Source: Parus major
Lineage: Eukaryota > Chordata > Aves > Passeriformes > Paridae
Assembly (NCBI RefSeq): GCF_001522545.3
Contig: NC_031770.1
Location: 86,281,594-86,345,593, forward strand
Direction: 5' to 3'
DNA: 64,000 nucleotides
The position numbers and the translations under genes were made by a program. Below, piece by piece: positions 1 to 13,098 of this stretch. Below the pieces are notes generated by a model. That model ran no database searches. It was not told the DNA's origin and saw nothing but the letters and a program-made list of their open reading frames with translations. Positions within the stretch are counted from its first letter, which is position 1. Every line of letters begins with the position of its first letter.

Positions 1-3000
1 CGGTGATCTACATGTTATACAGGCCATTCCCCAGGGGAATTCATGGCCTGCAAATGTGCAAAAGCTCTAGTGGCCCATTTTCTTTGGATGTTACTTTACT
101 TTTTTCCTCCCCTTATAGTTTTAACCAATCCCTTTCCACCAATAATGAGAAATTAATAGGCTTTCATAAAGTATTAGATGCCAATATTTTACAAAGAAAA
201 ACTCCTATGAGTGATTTGTCCATGACAAAGGTTTTTGTACATTCTTATGTACACAGAGGTATCTGATATGACTCTGAGTTTAAGATAGATAAGATGGTAG
301 ATAGATAAAAATTGTCCAAGTTCCAGTGCTTTTAACTCTTCAAACCAGCTAGGACACTTCACCAATAAGTCAATCATCTAAAGCTCCAACTTCAATGTAG
401 TATTAAAGTATCTGCCTAACTGTGCAGAAAGAAATAGTTTAGTTGAATGTGTTGCATTATTCTCCTCCTTAGACATAGGTATGTGCTTAAATACGTTACT
501 GACTTGAAATCAAGGTCAGTATCTGGTTCACTCAGACCAATCAGTCATTTAGTGGCCTTAAAAAGAACATGCCGCAGATCCAGAGGCTGATCAATGCACA
601 CTAGAGTGAGTGGCTGGAGTCAGGGCCAGAAGATGAAGTTACTGAACAATAACTAATTAATCAGCAGTGCCCTGTTGGGGACTAAAATGCTAATTGAAGC
701 AGAACTAATACAAGATTGAGATAAAATAACCCTGGAGTTAGACAGATCAACCACTGAGATAAAAATCATTTTAAATAGGATCTGTCTCTCATCTACCTAG
801 GAAAGCTTCTTGTTATTAATTATTTATTGAACAATCCCTCCCTTTAGAAGTTATGTGTCCAACCACCAAGGAGGATAACATAACTTCCATAGAGGTAACA
901 TCTGCTCATTTGGAATTCAAAGCACTTCATCAAATAGTTATATCAACAGCATCATGATGAAAAGGAGTGTTGGAAGGGCACAGAGGGAATTTGAGAAGCT
1001 TCTTCAGCATAGAAGGATAGAGGCAACTCTGAGCAATTTAAAATTATGTGTTATACTGTGTTTGTGTTTACAATGGCCACATTACAACTGTAGCAACAAG
1101 ACCATTGCATACAGTTTTGTACAGGTGATTTTAATATTTGTCTTAAAATGTTTCTTGATTTTTAAAAACATTCATTTGACTGTTGAGAGGTGATGTAAGA
1201 ATCTCTTCTGAAAACTATAGTGTACCACATAAGAAACATTTTGTCTAACGTCCATTGCCAGGAGAAGCAAGCTGGTTAAAAGTGTCTGGAATTCTTAATC
1301 TTCTCACTCAAATATAATGAAAAAAATGACACAGAAAACAAATTTTGCCATTTCTCAAGACACATGGTGGCATGAAAGGCACAAAGAGAATTTTCATACC
1401 CTGGCCATCATTGTAAAATTTAATACAACCACAGACCAACTTAAGAATCAAAAAGGACATTTAGTAATAAATAATAAAATAAAGAGGAAGGCAGTGAGGA
1501 TGCAGGAAATACTTCCAGATCCTGTTCATGAAAGATAGTGACAACCTGAGTAAAAATTTTAAAAAATCGCAATCATTCTGCTAATAAAGTGAAAAGTAAA
1601 GCAAACTCCCAAACTTAGATCCAATTCCTTTTCCTAATTCACTACCCAAAATATTGTCAAAAACTTTACCACTTAATGTATTTTATCCTATACTGAAAAT
1701 AGCAAAAGACTTTATTTTATTGCATATGACCTAATAATTACCAGTTGTGGCTATCTTTGAGTTTACGGTCATTTTGAAGCCACCAGAATTTAATTCTGAA
1801 AACAACTTGAAAAATCATTTTGCTAGGTTTTAATCATACTCTCCTGGAGAAAGTGCATGGGGAGACATATATCTCACAATCAAACTGAAGTAAAAATAGA
1901 AATTGCCTGCTAACAAATATCCTCTCCAGTAAGCCATGGTTCTTAAAAATGAATTAACTGAAAAATATGAGAAATATTATAGTTTATTCTATCTTTTCAA
2001 GCTGCAATGCCAACTGTACATACACAATCTTATTTTGAACAAATTTATGTTCAGCTTCTTTCTTTACATGTATAAGCTCTTATTGTTAGAACATACCTTT
2101 CGGATGACTTCAAGAGAAGAACTTATTTGCATTTCCTCAGTTGTATCGAGAGAGATACTTCTCAATGTCTGATCAGCTACACTCACAGCTGAATTAGAAT
2201 AAGCTGGAAACAAAAACATTTACATGCAATTTCAGACTAAATCAAAGTTTTTTATCAGTTGTCTTAGGATACAATATATTCCATATACTAATGGCAGAAT
2301 TTTAGGGGAACTATAAATTAGAAAAAAAAAAAAATGGCTATCATACTATACATACATCTGGAAGTGATATAAAGTCCATGAGTAGAATTAAGGCAGACTA
2401 AAGAAATGCCACTTCAAGCCAAATATAAGCCGATCTAAGTCCTCATTACTGCAAAACATGATCCTAATCCCTCTCTCTTCTGCCAAATGTATTCTTCTGT
2501 CTTCAACACCAGTGAACATTAAAAATAAGAGAATACACTAATGTGTAAATATAATTAGAAGTCTTGTTTTCACACAGCAAAATGAGAAAATATGAATCTA
2601 TTTTACAACACAAAAGTATTTTCTATACAGAAGTGTAGAATCAAAAATTAATTCAATCATTATTATTATTAGTCAAAATAGTAAGTGATTACTATAAGTA
2701 GATGTCAGAGACAGTTGTATTTTTGATACACATTTTTTGTGTGGATATTAAGGCCAAAGTATGTTTGATTTTTTTCCCCTCTTTCACAAATATCCCATGC
2801 AATAAACCCCCAATTGCTTTCTGTCTATGTGGTAGGAGAACAATGTAGCTTTCAGGTATTATAGTACAGCTGAATTTATCCATCAAAAGGATGGATATGT
2901 AGAGTACAACAAAGATAATCCAAATCTGCCCAAACGTGATAACTAGTTGTGATTGATGTAGTGGAAAAAGTAGTTACAACAGTAGCGAAGAAGGAAGGGG

Positions 3001-3460
3001 TAAGGCCAAAGACTATGGTACAGAGGTACTCATATTTTTTATATGTGTAGATTCATTGGGATAGTGTTTCTAAATAGTGCAGATCACATCACATTTAGAA
3101 TTAGAAATACTTAACCTTTTGTTTCCGAAAGCACGGAACTGAAAGATGCATGCTGGCTTGCAAATAGATGACTCAGACCATTGGAAATGCAGCCTTGAGC
3201 AATGATTTCTTTCTGTTGTAATGGTGAAGTGTTTATTGGATTCATGCGAAGTGCTTACACATTAACATTTGCAATCCTGGATTGTAAAAACCTAAAACAG
3301 CAATTGCAGGAAATATAATGATCTGAATGCAGGTGAACATGTCATTATGTTTCATCTACATACCTTCCATTTACTACTTCATCTATGTATGTTCCATTTT
3401 CCATGAAACAATGACAGCCAGTCTAAAGTGAGTATAAAGAAGAAATATCCAGAGAAGAAT
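1..3460. other. AT-rich sequence, no gene or repeat recognised
   Basis: I see no gene and no recognisable transposable element here. The open frames are short (under 90 codons), not protein-like, and interrupted on every side by stops, as expected by chance in AT-rich DNA. There are short A-runs (for example near 2323) and nothing resembling a promoter or CpG island. Absence of a recognisable repeat could simply mean the repeats are too old to read by eye. Confidence 0.6.
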
Positions 3461-3625
3461 AGAATCATAAAACTTCTTAGGTCATAAAAAACCTTTGAAT
3501 CCAACCATTAACCCAGCACTGCCAAGTCCACTACTAAACCATGTTCTTTTGTGTCACATTGACTTGTCTGTTAAATATATGATGGTGTCTCAACCGATTT
3601 CCTGGGAATCCTGTTCCAATGGCTG
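3461..3625 (-). mobile_element. CR1: CR1 LINE 3' end, decayed
   Basis: Read on the plus strand, the piece opens with the reverse complement of the CR1 tail (AGAATCATAAAACTT) and continues with text typical of bird CR1 3' regions: 'CCAACCATTAACCCAGCACTG' style wording followed by 'CTCAACCGATTTCCTGGG'. The element lies on the minus strand with its 3' terminus at 3461. It is truncated at its 5' side near 3625, as is usual for target-primed CR1 insertions. It carries no coding sequence. Substitutions throughout suggest moderate age. Confidence 0.85.
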
Positions 3626-6397
3626 AAGAAGAAAATAAGAGGAAAACAAAGAATAATGCATTGCAGTTCTGAGCCATTATGTATTTTCCTAACTAAAATG
3701 ATACTTCAAAGCTAATGGATAGAAGGACTTATATGTGTACAACACCAAAATGCAGGAACTTTATAGTTTCTCCCCATAGTTGCTATAATGTTTTAGATAC
3801 CTAAGTTCCTGATAGTGCTGATTTGTCGTTTTAATGAGACAATTCTAGTCTTACCACTGGTGCCATATGGTTTAAGGGTCTTAAAATCATTACAAGATGG
3901 AAAACTATACAGCAATGTTTTCCCCTCCTGTCTTTACTTATGATCCAGTCATACCCATCCCTACAATATTGTTACCAAAAATTTGGTAAAAACAAAAAAA
4001 ACCCACTTTGACACCAACATATCATTAAGAAGCAGGCACTCTGTATTTGGCCAGATTTTTGAGGGGATATCTCCTCTGAAAATTGTGCTTGCTGTGTACA
4101 GGAATGTTTCTGTTTATATACTGTGTTTTACAAACATACTGATTGTCCCAGAATAAACATGCATATGACAATCATTTCCCCAAATCACTAACACATTTTC
4201 TGTCCCCTTCATTTTTCTGTCCTGGGGGTTTCTTTGGTAGTCCCTAGTGGTTGGGGACCCCTAAGTTATAGCTGACTGACTCTGACCTCATAAGATTGGC
4301 AGAAAACTGGGGCTGGTTGCCTTCCAGTTCCCTTTACATAATGGGCATTGTTCAGTTCCATGAGCCAGTGGCTTTGGAGAATAAGCATTTTTCATCTGGT
4401 GTTGTTATTAAAAGCCTCTGTCCAAGGTGCTCATAGACGATGTTTCAGTACACTGTCTACAGCTTAGAGACCATGCCTTGTCTGAGCCCAAGACAAACTC
4501 AGTTGAGTACATAGCCACATACTTGATTACATTTTTATGTACCTGTCAAAATCTCTTCAATTAAAACCAATCTGGGACATTAAATAGTTAGGCTTGCACA
4601 CTCATTTCATCTGCCTTAGAGCTGAGGTGTCTTACAGCTGAGTGGAAGAAGAAATTTCCAGTTGGCCTGCATTGGGATGATTTGGAATGAAAAGGAGTAG
4701 AACATATGCCTAATCTGCTCCTTTTAATTTTCTACTCTTCAACTGAGGCAGCCAACAGGGTTGTGAAATCCTCTTTTACGTACCTATCTATCTCCTTGAT
4801 GGCAACTTGTACTAATTCTCAGCCATTAACTACACTGTCAAAAAATACAGTTGAATCCTAGGAGCTATAGTATGTGAGCAAACAACTGTAGTTCCCTGGT
4901 ACCTTTTGCTTTATATAGTTGATTATAACTGGAGAGAAATCTTGACTATCATGCTGTGTATATCAAAAGGTTTTTTTCTGATTATCTTGCAACAGACACA
5001 AAAAAATATTTTCCAAAGAGCTTGCAAAATAATTAGTAGATGCAGAAAATTCAGACAATATGCCCTAAATCCCACAGGTTTAATGTGTCATAAATATAAA
5101 AATCCAATTTTGTGTATATCACAGAAACAATGAATCTTTAAGAGAAATTTTAATAAAGAGCAGCAATAGAAAAGCACTTCTCACATGGGCCTTTTTCTGA
5201 GTTCTCGCCTCTGCAATGTTTCTCTCAACAGTCTTAAACCCTTTCCAGCTCCAGTCCTGCCTTCATTCACTTTTGCTTACAAACTTTTCCCCTGTCTGTG
5301 AGTACACAGAAATACTGTTGCCTATCTATTTAATAATAAATTATGAACTGAATTCAAAATCCAAATACTGAAAAATTTTAATCAGTCACTTCCAAACAGG
5401 CAGAAGATGAATATGATTTCTAAATTACTTCAGAAAAACAAATCAAACAATATTGAAAAAGGCTGACAGCAGCTTTCAGATTAGTTGTTAAAAATTATTT
5501 ACTTCCTAATTCAAAGCAACAGCATCTCCATATCCAATTTATGAACCACACCTGAGTCTTGCTCAGGGTCCTGAGTTATCTCAAAGCAGTTATCTCTGCT
5601 AAGGAGTGAATTAGGGGGTAATATGCATTTTTTTTCCTTCAAAAATAAGAAATAATGGGGCACTGGTGGAGAATATATGCTTAAACTTTCTGCAGCAGCA
5701 GAAAATAGAGCAATGATGCTGCTTATGTATCTGCAGATTCTGATACTGTAAATAAAAGGTCATTTGTTTTCTTGCAGCCTTTGTGAAGACTAGCAGGAAA
5801 ATAATGTGATATTTATGAAGATCTCTTCCAGTATTCTCTCTGAATTAAATTTCCTTTAATCTTCCATCTTACTGAGGTCAGTTCACATTAATCTTATTGT
5901 CATGCATAATGCATATGCACGGATGCATACATGTTCTTATCAACATTAAATTTTATTTTCCTATTATCTAAATTCCAATTTTTTTCCCAAGTAAATTAAA
6001 CAGCAGGTTTCTTCTCTAATGTGACTTCATATGTAGAAAAGACAAGAAGGTCCTGAGTCATGAAGATCTACAGGCTGGTTTTGAGAGGATTTTATTGTTC
6101 CACTTAGTGTTTCTCACCTTGCAAGGGTTCTCACATAAATTGCTTAATTGTGTAGAGGCCATGGTAGAACAATTGTACACTAGCCGCTCACAGACTTTTA
6201 GAAAGAGCAATTAATCCAATAAAGCACTAGATATTCTGTTAATTGTAGATATCTGTTGAACTGGCTTGTTATAGTATTTGGTTTTTTTTCTATAATGCAA
6301 ATTTTATGTCAGTGTATGCTGATAGAAACAATATGGGAAAACTCCAGTCAGGGAAATATATGAGATTGTGTTGTCCTTAAAATGAAAGGGAAAACAA

Positions 6398-6440
6398 TAT
6401 TAAAAAAAAAAAATAAAAAAATAAAGGAAAAAAAAAAAAC
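6398..6440. repeat. A-rich low-complexity tract
   Basis: Runs of A of up to a dozen bases interrupted by single T or GG. No retrotransposon body recognisable upstream on either strand, so I list it only as low complexity. Confidence 0.7.
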
Positions 6441-8610
6441 TCTCTCTACAATAATTCCTTCTGATAGTATTTTAGAGATGCTTAGTGCTAAATGCTGAAA
6501 TTGCTTAAAAAGAACACAACATCAGCTCATTACTCACTTTCAGTTGTCTTATGCACTTTATATCACCCACCAGAATGAAAGAGATAAAAGTGTTATCTCT
6601 CTGGAAAAGATTAGATCACATAGACACAAAGGTGTCTTTAAACACAGATGTCATGGTGGTAGATGGATCCCCTTACAGAAAATGACTCATGTTCCAAGAA
6701 TGCCAGTTTCAACTTTGCATGCTGCATCTAAAGAAAAGCAAGGCTTTTAAAGCAGGACTTGTCTCATACATTCTTACAGGTCCACAAGTACTGCATCATT
6801 GAGAAAGAGGTGAGGGGAAGAGAGAGGAAGAGAAGGATCTGTATAAATACTAAAAAATCACATGATTCAGGAGGATCACATATTCCAGAACAAGTGGTCT
6901 TTGTTTTTCAGGCTCCATAAGATAATTTTTAGCTTCTATTCAATATAATAGGTCTTAAAAAAAAGAAAAAAATCCAAATTGGATAAAATGAAATATATAT
7001 ATCATACATACTATTACAAGTTAGAAATTTAACAGAAATAAGAGCTTTTTTACAAAAGACAAGGAAGAGGCCCAAATTAGATGGAAAATAAAATATGTCC
7101 TGCATATTTAATATAAGATATTTTTTAAAAAACACAATAAAATAGTGCACAGACATGTGCATGCTAACTCACATGTTAACAGGCATATTAAGCAGCATGG
7201 ATGGTTCCAGTCTTAATGATCATTTATATACATTTTTCACCTCTGTGAATGAGTGTCTGCAAGGCTGATGATACTGCATGTATGTATGTCTAATGATACG
7301 CTCTACCCTTAAAAATCATAGTATTTCACAGCTTCACAACAAAATGATTTACATTTTAGCCTTAACTTTTCAACCTTTGTTACTTCTTTAATAAGACCTC
7401 CAAATGTCATTCATGGAGGTTTGAACTTCCCTTTTGTGGATGTGAATAAAACATTGCTGGGAAGATTACAGACTGCTCCATCAACTGAAAACGTTCTCCA
7501 TATTTTACAGACCTAACATTTCAAATCATATCTTAAAATTCACACCCTTTAAGCACTTCTATCGATTTCTCAATGTAGATGTTATACAGAGTTACAGGAA
7601 GTTGCCTACACCCTGATTTGTCTTTGATTTTGTTTTCTATCAGAAAATGAGTATCTCTAGCCCACATAGTTATGACTAAAAAAGTTGTTTTCTTGTTTCT
7701 TAAAAAAATAATTTATGTCACTCCTTAATAAAACATACATTGTTCCTAACTTCACCAAATTAAGGACATTGAAATGTAAAGTTTTTACTTCTTTTACTGT
7801 TTAAAAGCAAGATATATGCTGGTATTCTGGTCTTTTGTTCAATGTTAATCAATACAATCCAATTTTTAGAGAAGCTTCAGTGCTTGAATCTGCCACTCTC
7901 TTCTTCTATGACCCTAGGCTAGTTTAATGGGCTTCCTGATTGATAATGTACATGATTTTACTACTGGGTTTCTGGTTTAAATTAATTCCATGTTAGCTGT
8001 GATTGAAGGTCATTACCATCTGATAGATGTTCTGTGTTACTGTTCATGAAGAATGAGTTATGGGGCTTTATCTATCCACAGCAGCTGAAAGCAAGCAGGT
8101 GCCTCCATCATTAAACCATCAACATCAAGTAGCATCCTTCCTGGGGTTGTAAGATGTAAAAAACATCAAAACTTAAATCCTGCACCCTCCATTAAAGCAA
8201 TACAGCTGTTATTTTATAATAATTGTTTTTTACTGGGAGCATATGTGCATTCATGTCCATGATGACTCTCGCTGTAAATGGCCTAAAAATAATTGTAATA
8301 TGCATTGCATTAGTCTAAACACTTACTAGGTTGAGTAAAAAAATTGATTGGATTACCAGATCCGACAGAATTTCTGATGAAAGGACATATAGTTGAATGT
8401 TAATAATTGTTTAAGAAAGCTATATTTAAAAGACTTTTACAATTCATTTCATCAAAATCAAATTTTTTCATTCACTGAAAAATTGCTACTATATTAAAAA
8501 ATGTATGGAGTAAAGAAAATTTAAATTTCTGTGTTCTAATATTCTGAAAAATATACTTATTTTGTTCTATGCAATTTTAAAAAAACTTTTGTTTCCTACT
8601 TTTTCACAGG

Positions 8611-8632
8611 GTGTCTGGTTGAAACCAGACAC
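8611..8632. repeat. Perfect 10-bp inverted repeat with 2-nt spacer
   Basis: The left arm GTGTCTGGTT (8611-8620) is followed by GA and the exact reverse complement AACCAGACAC (8623-8632). It is GC-richer than its surroundings. It can form a cruciform or hairpin, but nothing adjacent (U-run, promoter elements, element termini) assigns it a role. Confidence 0.9.
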
Positions 8633-8767
8633 TGTTCATCTTTCTCTGCAACTTGACTGGTTCTGGGTGAGCGCATACAGACCTAAAATTTGAATTCACA
8701 TTTTTGTCAGCCATTGTCATCCAGGTTATTTACCATTCATTGGTGGGCCATGGAGACAGCCCTGATA

Positions 8768-8999
8768 GAATCATAGAATGGTTTATGTTGGAAGTGACAT
8801 TAAAGATCATCTAACTCCACCCTCTGATATTGGCAGGGAGACCTTCTTCAAGACCAAAAAGCCTCAAAGCCACATCCAACCTGGCATCAAACACTTCCAA
8901 GGATGGGACATAGACAATTTCTCTGGAAAATTTGTCCTAGTGCCTTACCACCCTCACAGTGAAGAATTTCTTCCTAATGCGTAATCTAAATTACTGCTC
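8768..8999 (-). mobile_element. CR1: CR1 LINE 3' end
   Basis: The plus strand begins GAATCATAGAATGG, the reverse complement of the classic CR1 terminal ATTCTATGATTC. It then follows the well-known bird CR1 3' region with 'TTGGAAGTGACATTAAAGATCATCTA', 'CACATCCAACCTGGC', 'GATGGGACATAGACAA' and 'GTGAAGAATTTCTTCCTAAT' type text (motifs quoted in pieces). The element is on the minus strand, with its 3' terminus at 8768 and a 5' truncation near 9000. Only the 3' untranslated region survives. It is comparatively well preserved, so younger than the copies at 3461 and 23596. Confidence 0.95.
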
Positions 9000-9524
9000 T
9001 GAAACTTGAGTACTTTCAGAATGAGATAGGCAGCTGTAAGTGGAGCATTTGTTCTCAACTGTCACAGAGCCTTTTAGAAAGGGAAAATGACTGAAGCTGT
9101 ACCCATGCATGGAATGGAACTACTCTTCATCTTCTCTGCCTGTACTTTCTCAAAAATTTAAATATATCCACATCAACACATTTGTTAGCAGTCTACCCTA
9201 CCATTTCTCTCTGTTCCCAAAGGGAGGAATGCCTGAACAAACATACACACAGAGCTCTAATTCCACCTTGTTTTCCATCCTGTACATTTGCAAGCAGGCT
9301 TGAAGGATGAGTGTTCATTTACAATAATATCTTAGAAATGTGACACCCACCTACATCATACTATTTCCTGGTTACTTTCTCACTGCATCTGATATATTAA
9401 GTACTCTTCAATTTTTATTCACCATTTTTTCCCAAACCTATTATAAAACTCGCCTAAGTTTTTGACTAATTAGCTGGGTTTTGACCCGGTTTGTCATCTA
9501 GATCCTATCTCTCTTTAGATGTTC
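9000..9524. other. No gene or repeat recognised
   Basis: An ordinary AT-rich spacer between two CR1 pieces. A 64-codon open frame at 9109-9303 has no recognisable features. Confidence 0.5.
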
Positions 9525-9835
9525 TTGCTACTCAGCGAGGGTGTTGTTATTGTCAAGCCACAGTCCTTCCAGCAGCAATGTCTGGGTACCACTAACTCAT
9601 GAGATGCATCCAGCATTGTTCAAGCTTTTCCATTTCCCCACTGAGGGGGGCCAAAGCCACCATCACTTGGGCTCCTCCCCTGCCTTTCACACTAGCCCCC
9701 TGGGTTCTATGCTTCCTTCTGATATCCTCTGAGTCTCCCCTGGCAATATCATTCGTGGCCACATGGATGACAGAAAACAGGTTATACCAAGGGGCTGAGA
9801 GGATCTCCACAGCCAGTTGAAATCTTGTTTTAATG
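9525..9835 (-). mobile_element. CR1: CR1 LINE 5'-region fragment (probable)
   Basis: This GC-richer block carries text resembling the reverse complement of the 5' part of long bird CR1 elements, notably around 9747-9805 ('ATATCATTCGTGGCCACATG' followed by 'GGCTGAGAGGATCTCC'). It sits upstream of the region coding for the endonuclease/reverse transcriptase. The overlapping open frames on both strands (9592-9876, 9687-10040, 9599-9820) are by-products of its base composition. CR1 copies are usually 5'-truncated, so an isolated 5' piece without the rest implies deletion of the remainder. The call rests on remembered similarity to CR1 5' sequence, not on tail motifs, so confidence is moderate. 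Confidence 0.5.
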
Positions 9836-12800
9836 GGCCTACAGATTTGTTGCAAAAATGCCAAGCAACATAACAATGATACTCCATTTGAGAAATGGAG
9901 AAAAAAACTTTGAAAAAAGAAAGAAACAAAATCCAGGAACAGTTAAAGTGCTGATTTCCAATCTCCAAGATGGAAAACTGTGACTTAATATACAAACAGA
10001 GACAAGAAAAAAAATTTCCAATAATCAGATTATGTTGCAAAGGTTATATTAAGTCATTGCTTTGAAAAAATAAATAAAAATATTTTAATGATAACTGAAA
10101 GAAAAAAATGTATAAGTAGGAAGAAATAAGGCTTTTACAATATTCTAGTGACACTTCATATTTAATTAGTCATGAAAAGAAAGTATGATTTATGAATAAC
10201 AGAGTACAATTTGTCTTTGTCTTTCCATCAAGAAGATGCTCTTTAGAGAAAGGCTAAATTAAAAAATAAGTAAGTCACGTTTGGTAAATTAAATTATTGT
10301 ACAGAGCAATGGATTACATTAAAATGCTTCACGGTTTCAGTCATTCAAACTCCAGCTGTGCCTCTGTAATAAAATGGAGTAGTAAAATTGAAGACAGAGG
10401 CACACTTAATGAATATGTGTTTTTTAAACTGTGATACTGCATACCACGAAAAGCCATGTAATATATTAAAAAAGAAAAACAACAAAAACTGAGGCAGAAA
10501 ATAAAAAACTGGTATTATCCTAGCCCTTTCTCAACTGTTCTGTGCAGTCCCTCCGCCAATGTTATAAGGAATATAAACTTTTAATTGAGGAGAACCATTT
10601 CATTTGGCTCCTAAAATTTTAGGAAAACTTGGTGCCTAAACAAGAAAAACTAACATATACACAGAATTTGTCACTTTATGCTGTTTCTCTTGGACCATTC
10701 ATCCTTATAGTTCAAGTGCTTCATTTATTATCATAAAATACAAATCATGTGAATATTATTCTCATTTTACAGGACAAGTAGGACTTAACCAATAGATTAA
10801 AGACAAAAATATTATCTTGATATCAAATTTTTAGTTATTTAGTACTTTTTTGGACAAATTTCTCCAAGTATGGTAGTGTATGATAGGATTTTTTTATATT
10901 GCAGCAAAGTTTTCACTGAATTTAACAGGATTTGTGACTGCACTAAGAATCAATTAATCACCATGCAAGGACTCTCAAGGCCTTCTTTGTTGCTTTTTCT
11001 GATTCCCCCATTGAAAGGATTGGTGTTTCACAAATAACTGCCAAGTTACTTCCACATCAAAGATACGAAAGTAAAGTTTTGGACTTTAAAGTCTGAGGTA
11101 AAAGAATTGTATTGCAGATATGCTGATAAGTAGAGTTTATGTTTTCTTTAGAAATGTATCTACCTTGTTTGGCAATTAAAAAGGAAAATAAAAGTTTTAG
11201 GTTTTTTTTTATATTAGGACTCTTTTCTACAAATATTTTTATTTCACAAGAAAATAGGAAATCAAACTGTAGTAATGCTATTTCTGCTGTTACACAGTAT
11301 GCTCTGATTTGAATTTGAAGCCACAAAGAAATATATGTAAGAATTACAGGTAAGAATATTTCATATATGTAAGAATTTATCCTGATGTTTAAGGTAAATC
11401 TTGTCATAATAAGTCAAAAAGATGTTAAAAAGGAATAAATAATGCAAATACAATAAAATGCAAAACATATGTCTAGGGAGATGTATTTTTAAGGTTCACA
11501 AACTGATTTTTTTGGGCCATCCTGAGGCATTACTTTTTGTCATGCTAAATTCAGATAAACAATGTTAATAATCTTGATTTTGCAATCATTACTTGTTTTC
11601 ATTTGCAATAAAACCATTTACATTCTGTGACAGTTCCATTTGTATTGGTCACAAAGAAGGACAGCAAAGGTAAAAATGGTTAATATAAAACGTATGATAA
11701 TATTCTTATTTTTGAGCGGTATTTTTTTTAGGTAATATTATTGTTCATTAAAAACCCAAACAAAACGAAAAAAATAATTATTTTAATATGTTTTGCTTGT
11801 CATCCATCTCTGCATCTTCACATAAATCCCCAAATGGTGATCTGAATTAGAACTTCACTAAGAAGCCCCAGCTAGCTGTCTCCTCCCATATTTGTGAGCT
11901 ACATTCAATTGCACTCAGAACTTCCTTTCAAGTCAATGAGAGTTCTGCACATAATTTTAAAGGCATTATATAGTTTAAAGGTCACTTTTCTATAAGGAAT
12001 AGTATCATACTAGGAGAGCTTAACAGAATGAACAGGGCTTTCAAGCAGACAAAGCTTGAGCCACTATTCAGTAAACTCTGTCAATATTTCTGACTGACTG
12101 TGGGGTGTCTTTTGCTATTTTCAGCACCACAGTTTGAACTGATCATATTGAACCCTGGATTCTTTTAATGTCCTGAAAGTAGAAATAAGCATCACTTATA
12201 TGTAATCTTTTATGACAACAACACTCCTTGCCTTAACTTCCTTGTATATCAGCTTTCCCACTCCCTTTATAATGACATAATTAATAATCTATATTTATTT
12301 ATGTAACTTTTTGTTGATGAAGTAAAAATGTAGGAGTTAAAATATTTTCTATCTTTTAAACAAAATACTAGAAGATGTTGGTTATTGATTGACCAAAAAT
12401 TATATATTAGAAAATCGGATGCCAGGAAAACCTCCTGAAAAGAACTATTTAATTGGCACAGTGTGACTTATGGTAAGATATATGATGACCATAAAAGGAA
12501 GTAATCACAGTCCAGAGTCAACTGCAGAAATGCTATGGTCAGATAGATGGACTTAAGAATTGTTAGAAATAGATATTAATTCTCATACCATATGAAAAAG
12601 AGCTATCATTGATGAAATATTCAGTAAATCTTCATCCTGCAAGGTGCCAAGCACCTGCTGAGAGCAGGCCTTCTCAAAGAAGCTAACAGAAAAGCTTTTT
12701 AAAGACTTGGACATTCCCTCAAGGTACACCTTTGTGCTAAAGGATAGATCGGCATGGTATCTTTCCCAGATACCTAATTTATCTGATGGTATGCCACCTT

Positions 12801-12839
12801 ACTACGTATTTTCTCTGAATTACATCTCTGTGTGCTACA
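9836..12839. other. AT-rich sequence, no gene or repeat recognised
   Basis: About 3 kb of AT-rich DNA. The 116-codon minus-strand open frame at 11057-11407 is rich in Leu, Ile, Lys and Phe, as random AT-rich sequence would be, and has no domain I recognise. No promoter or splice context visible. Confidence 0.55.
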
Positions 12840-12866
12840 ATAAGAAATAAAAATAAAAATAAAATA
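12840..12866. repeat. (AAAAT)n-like microsatellite
   Basis: Short array of AAATA/AAAAT units immediately before the polypurine tract. May be a decayed poly-A, but no element body is recognisable next to it. Confidence 0.7.
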
Positions 12867-12925
12867 AGCCTGGAGACAATGTACAAAGCATACCAGACCT
12901 TGCTTGCTGCTACAGAATACAATTT

Positions 12926-13098
12926 AGAAGAAGAAAGAGAGAAGGAAAAGGAAAAAGAAAAGGAAAAGGGAGAAAGAGAAAGAGAGAAAGAAATAGAGAA
13001 TGGAGAAAGAAAAAGAGAAAGAAATAAAGAATGAGAGAAAGTGAGAAAGAAAGCAAGAAAACAAGCAAGAAAGCAAGCAAGTAAGAAAGAAAGAGAAA
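12926..13098. repeat. Polypurine (GA-rich) tract, about 170 bp
   Basis: The plus strand is nearly pure A and G in irregular GAAA, GAGA and AAGG units, with a handful of T and C interruptions that increase toward 13050-13090. It produces the Ser/Phe/Leu-rich open frames seen on the minus strand (12779-13147 and 12924-13145), which should not be read as genes. Tracts like this are length-polymorphic and can adopt triplex structure; that is general knowledge, not something shown here. Confidence 0.95.

Larger units (their letters stand above)
3626..8767. other. AT-rich sequence, no gene recognised
   Basis: About 5 kb without a supported gene or element. It contains an A-rich tract at about 6398-6440 (runs of A broken by T and G), which may be a decayed poly-A or simple repeat, and a perfect short palindrome at 8611-8632 (listed separately). 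The small open frames at about 4906-5133 and 6544-6750 have no recognisable domain and no coding context. Confidence 0.6.
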
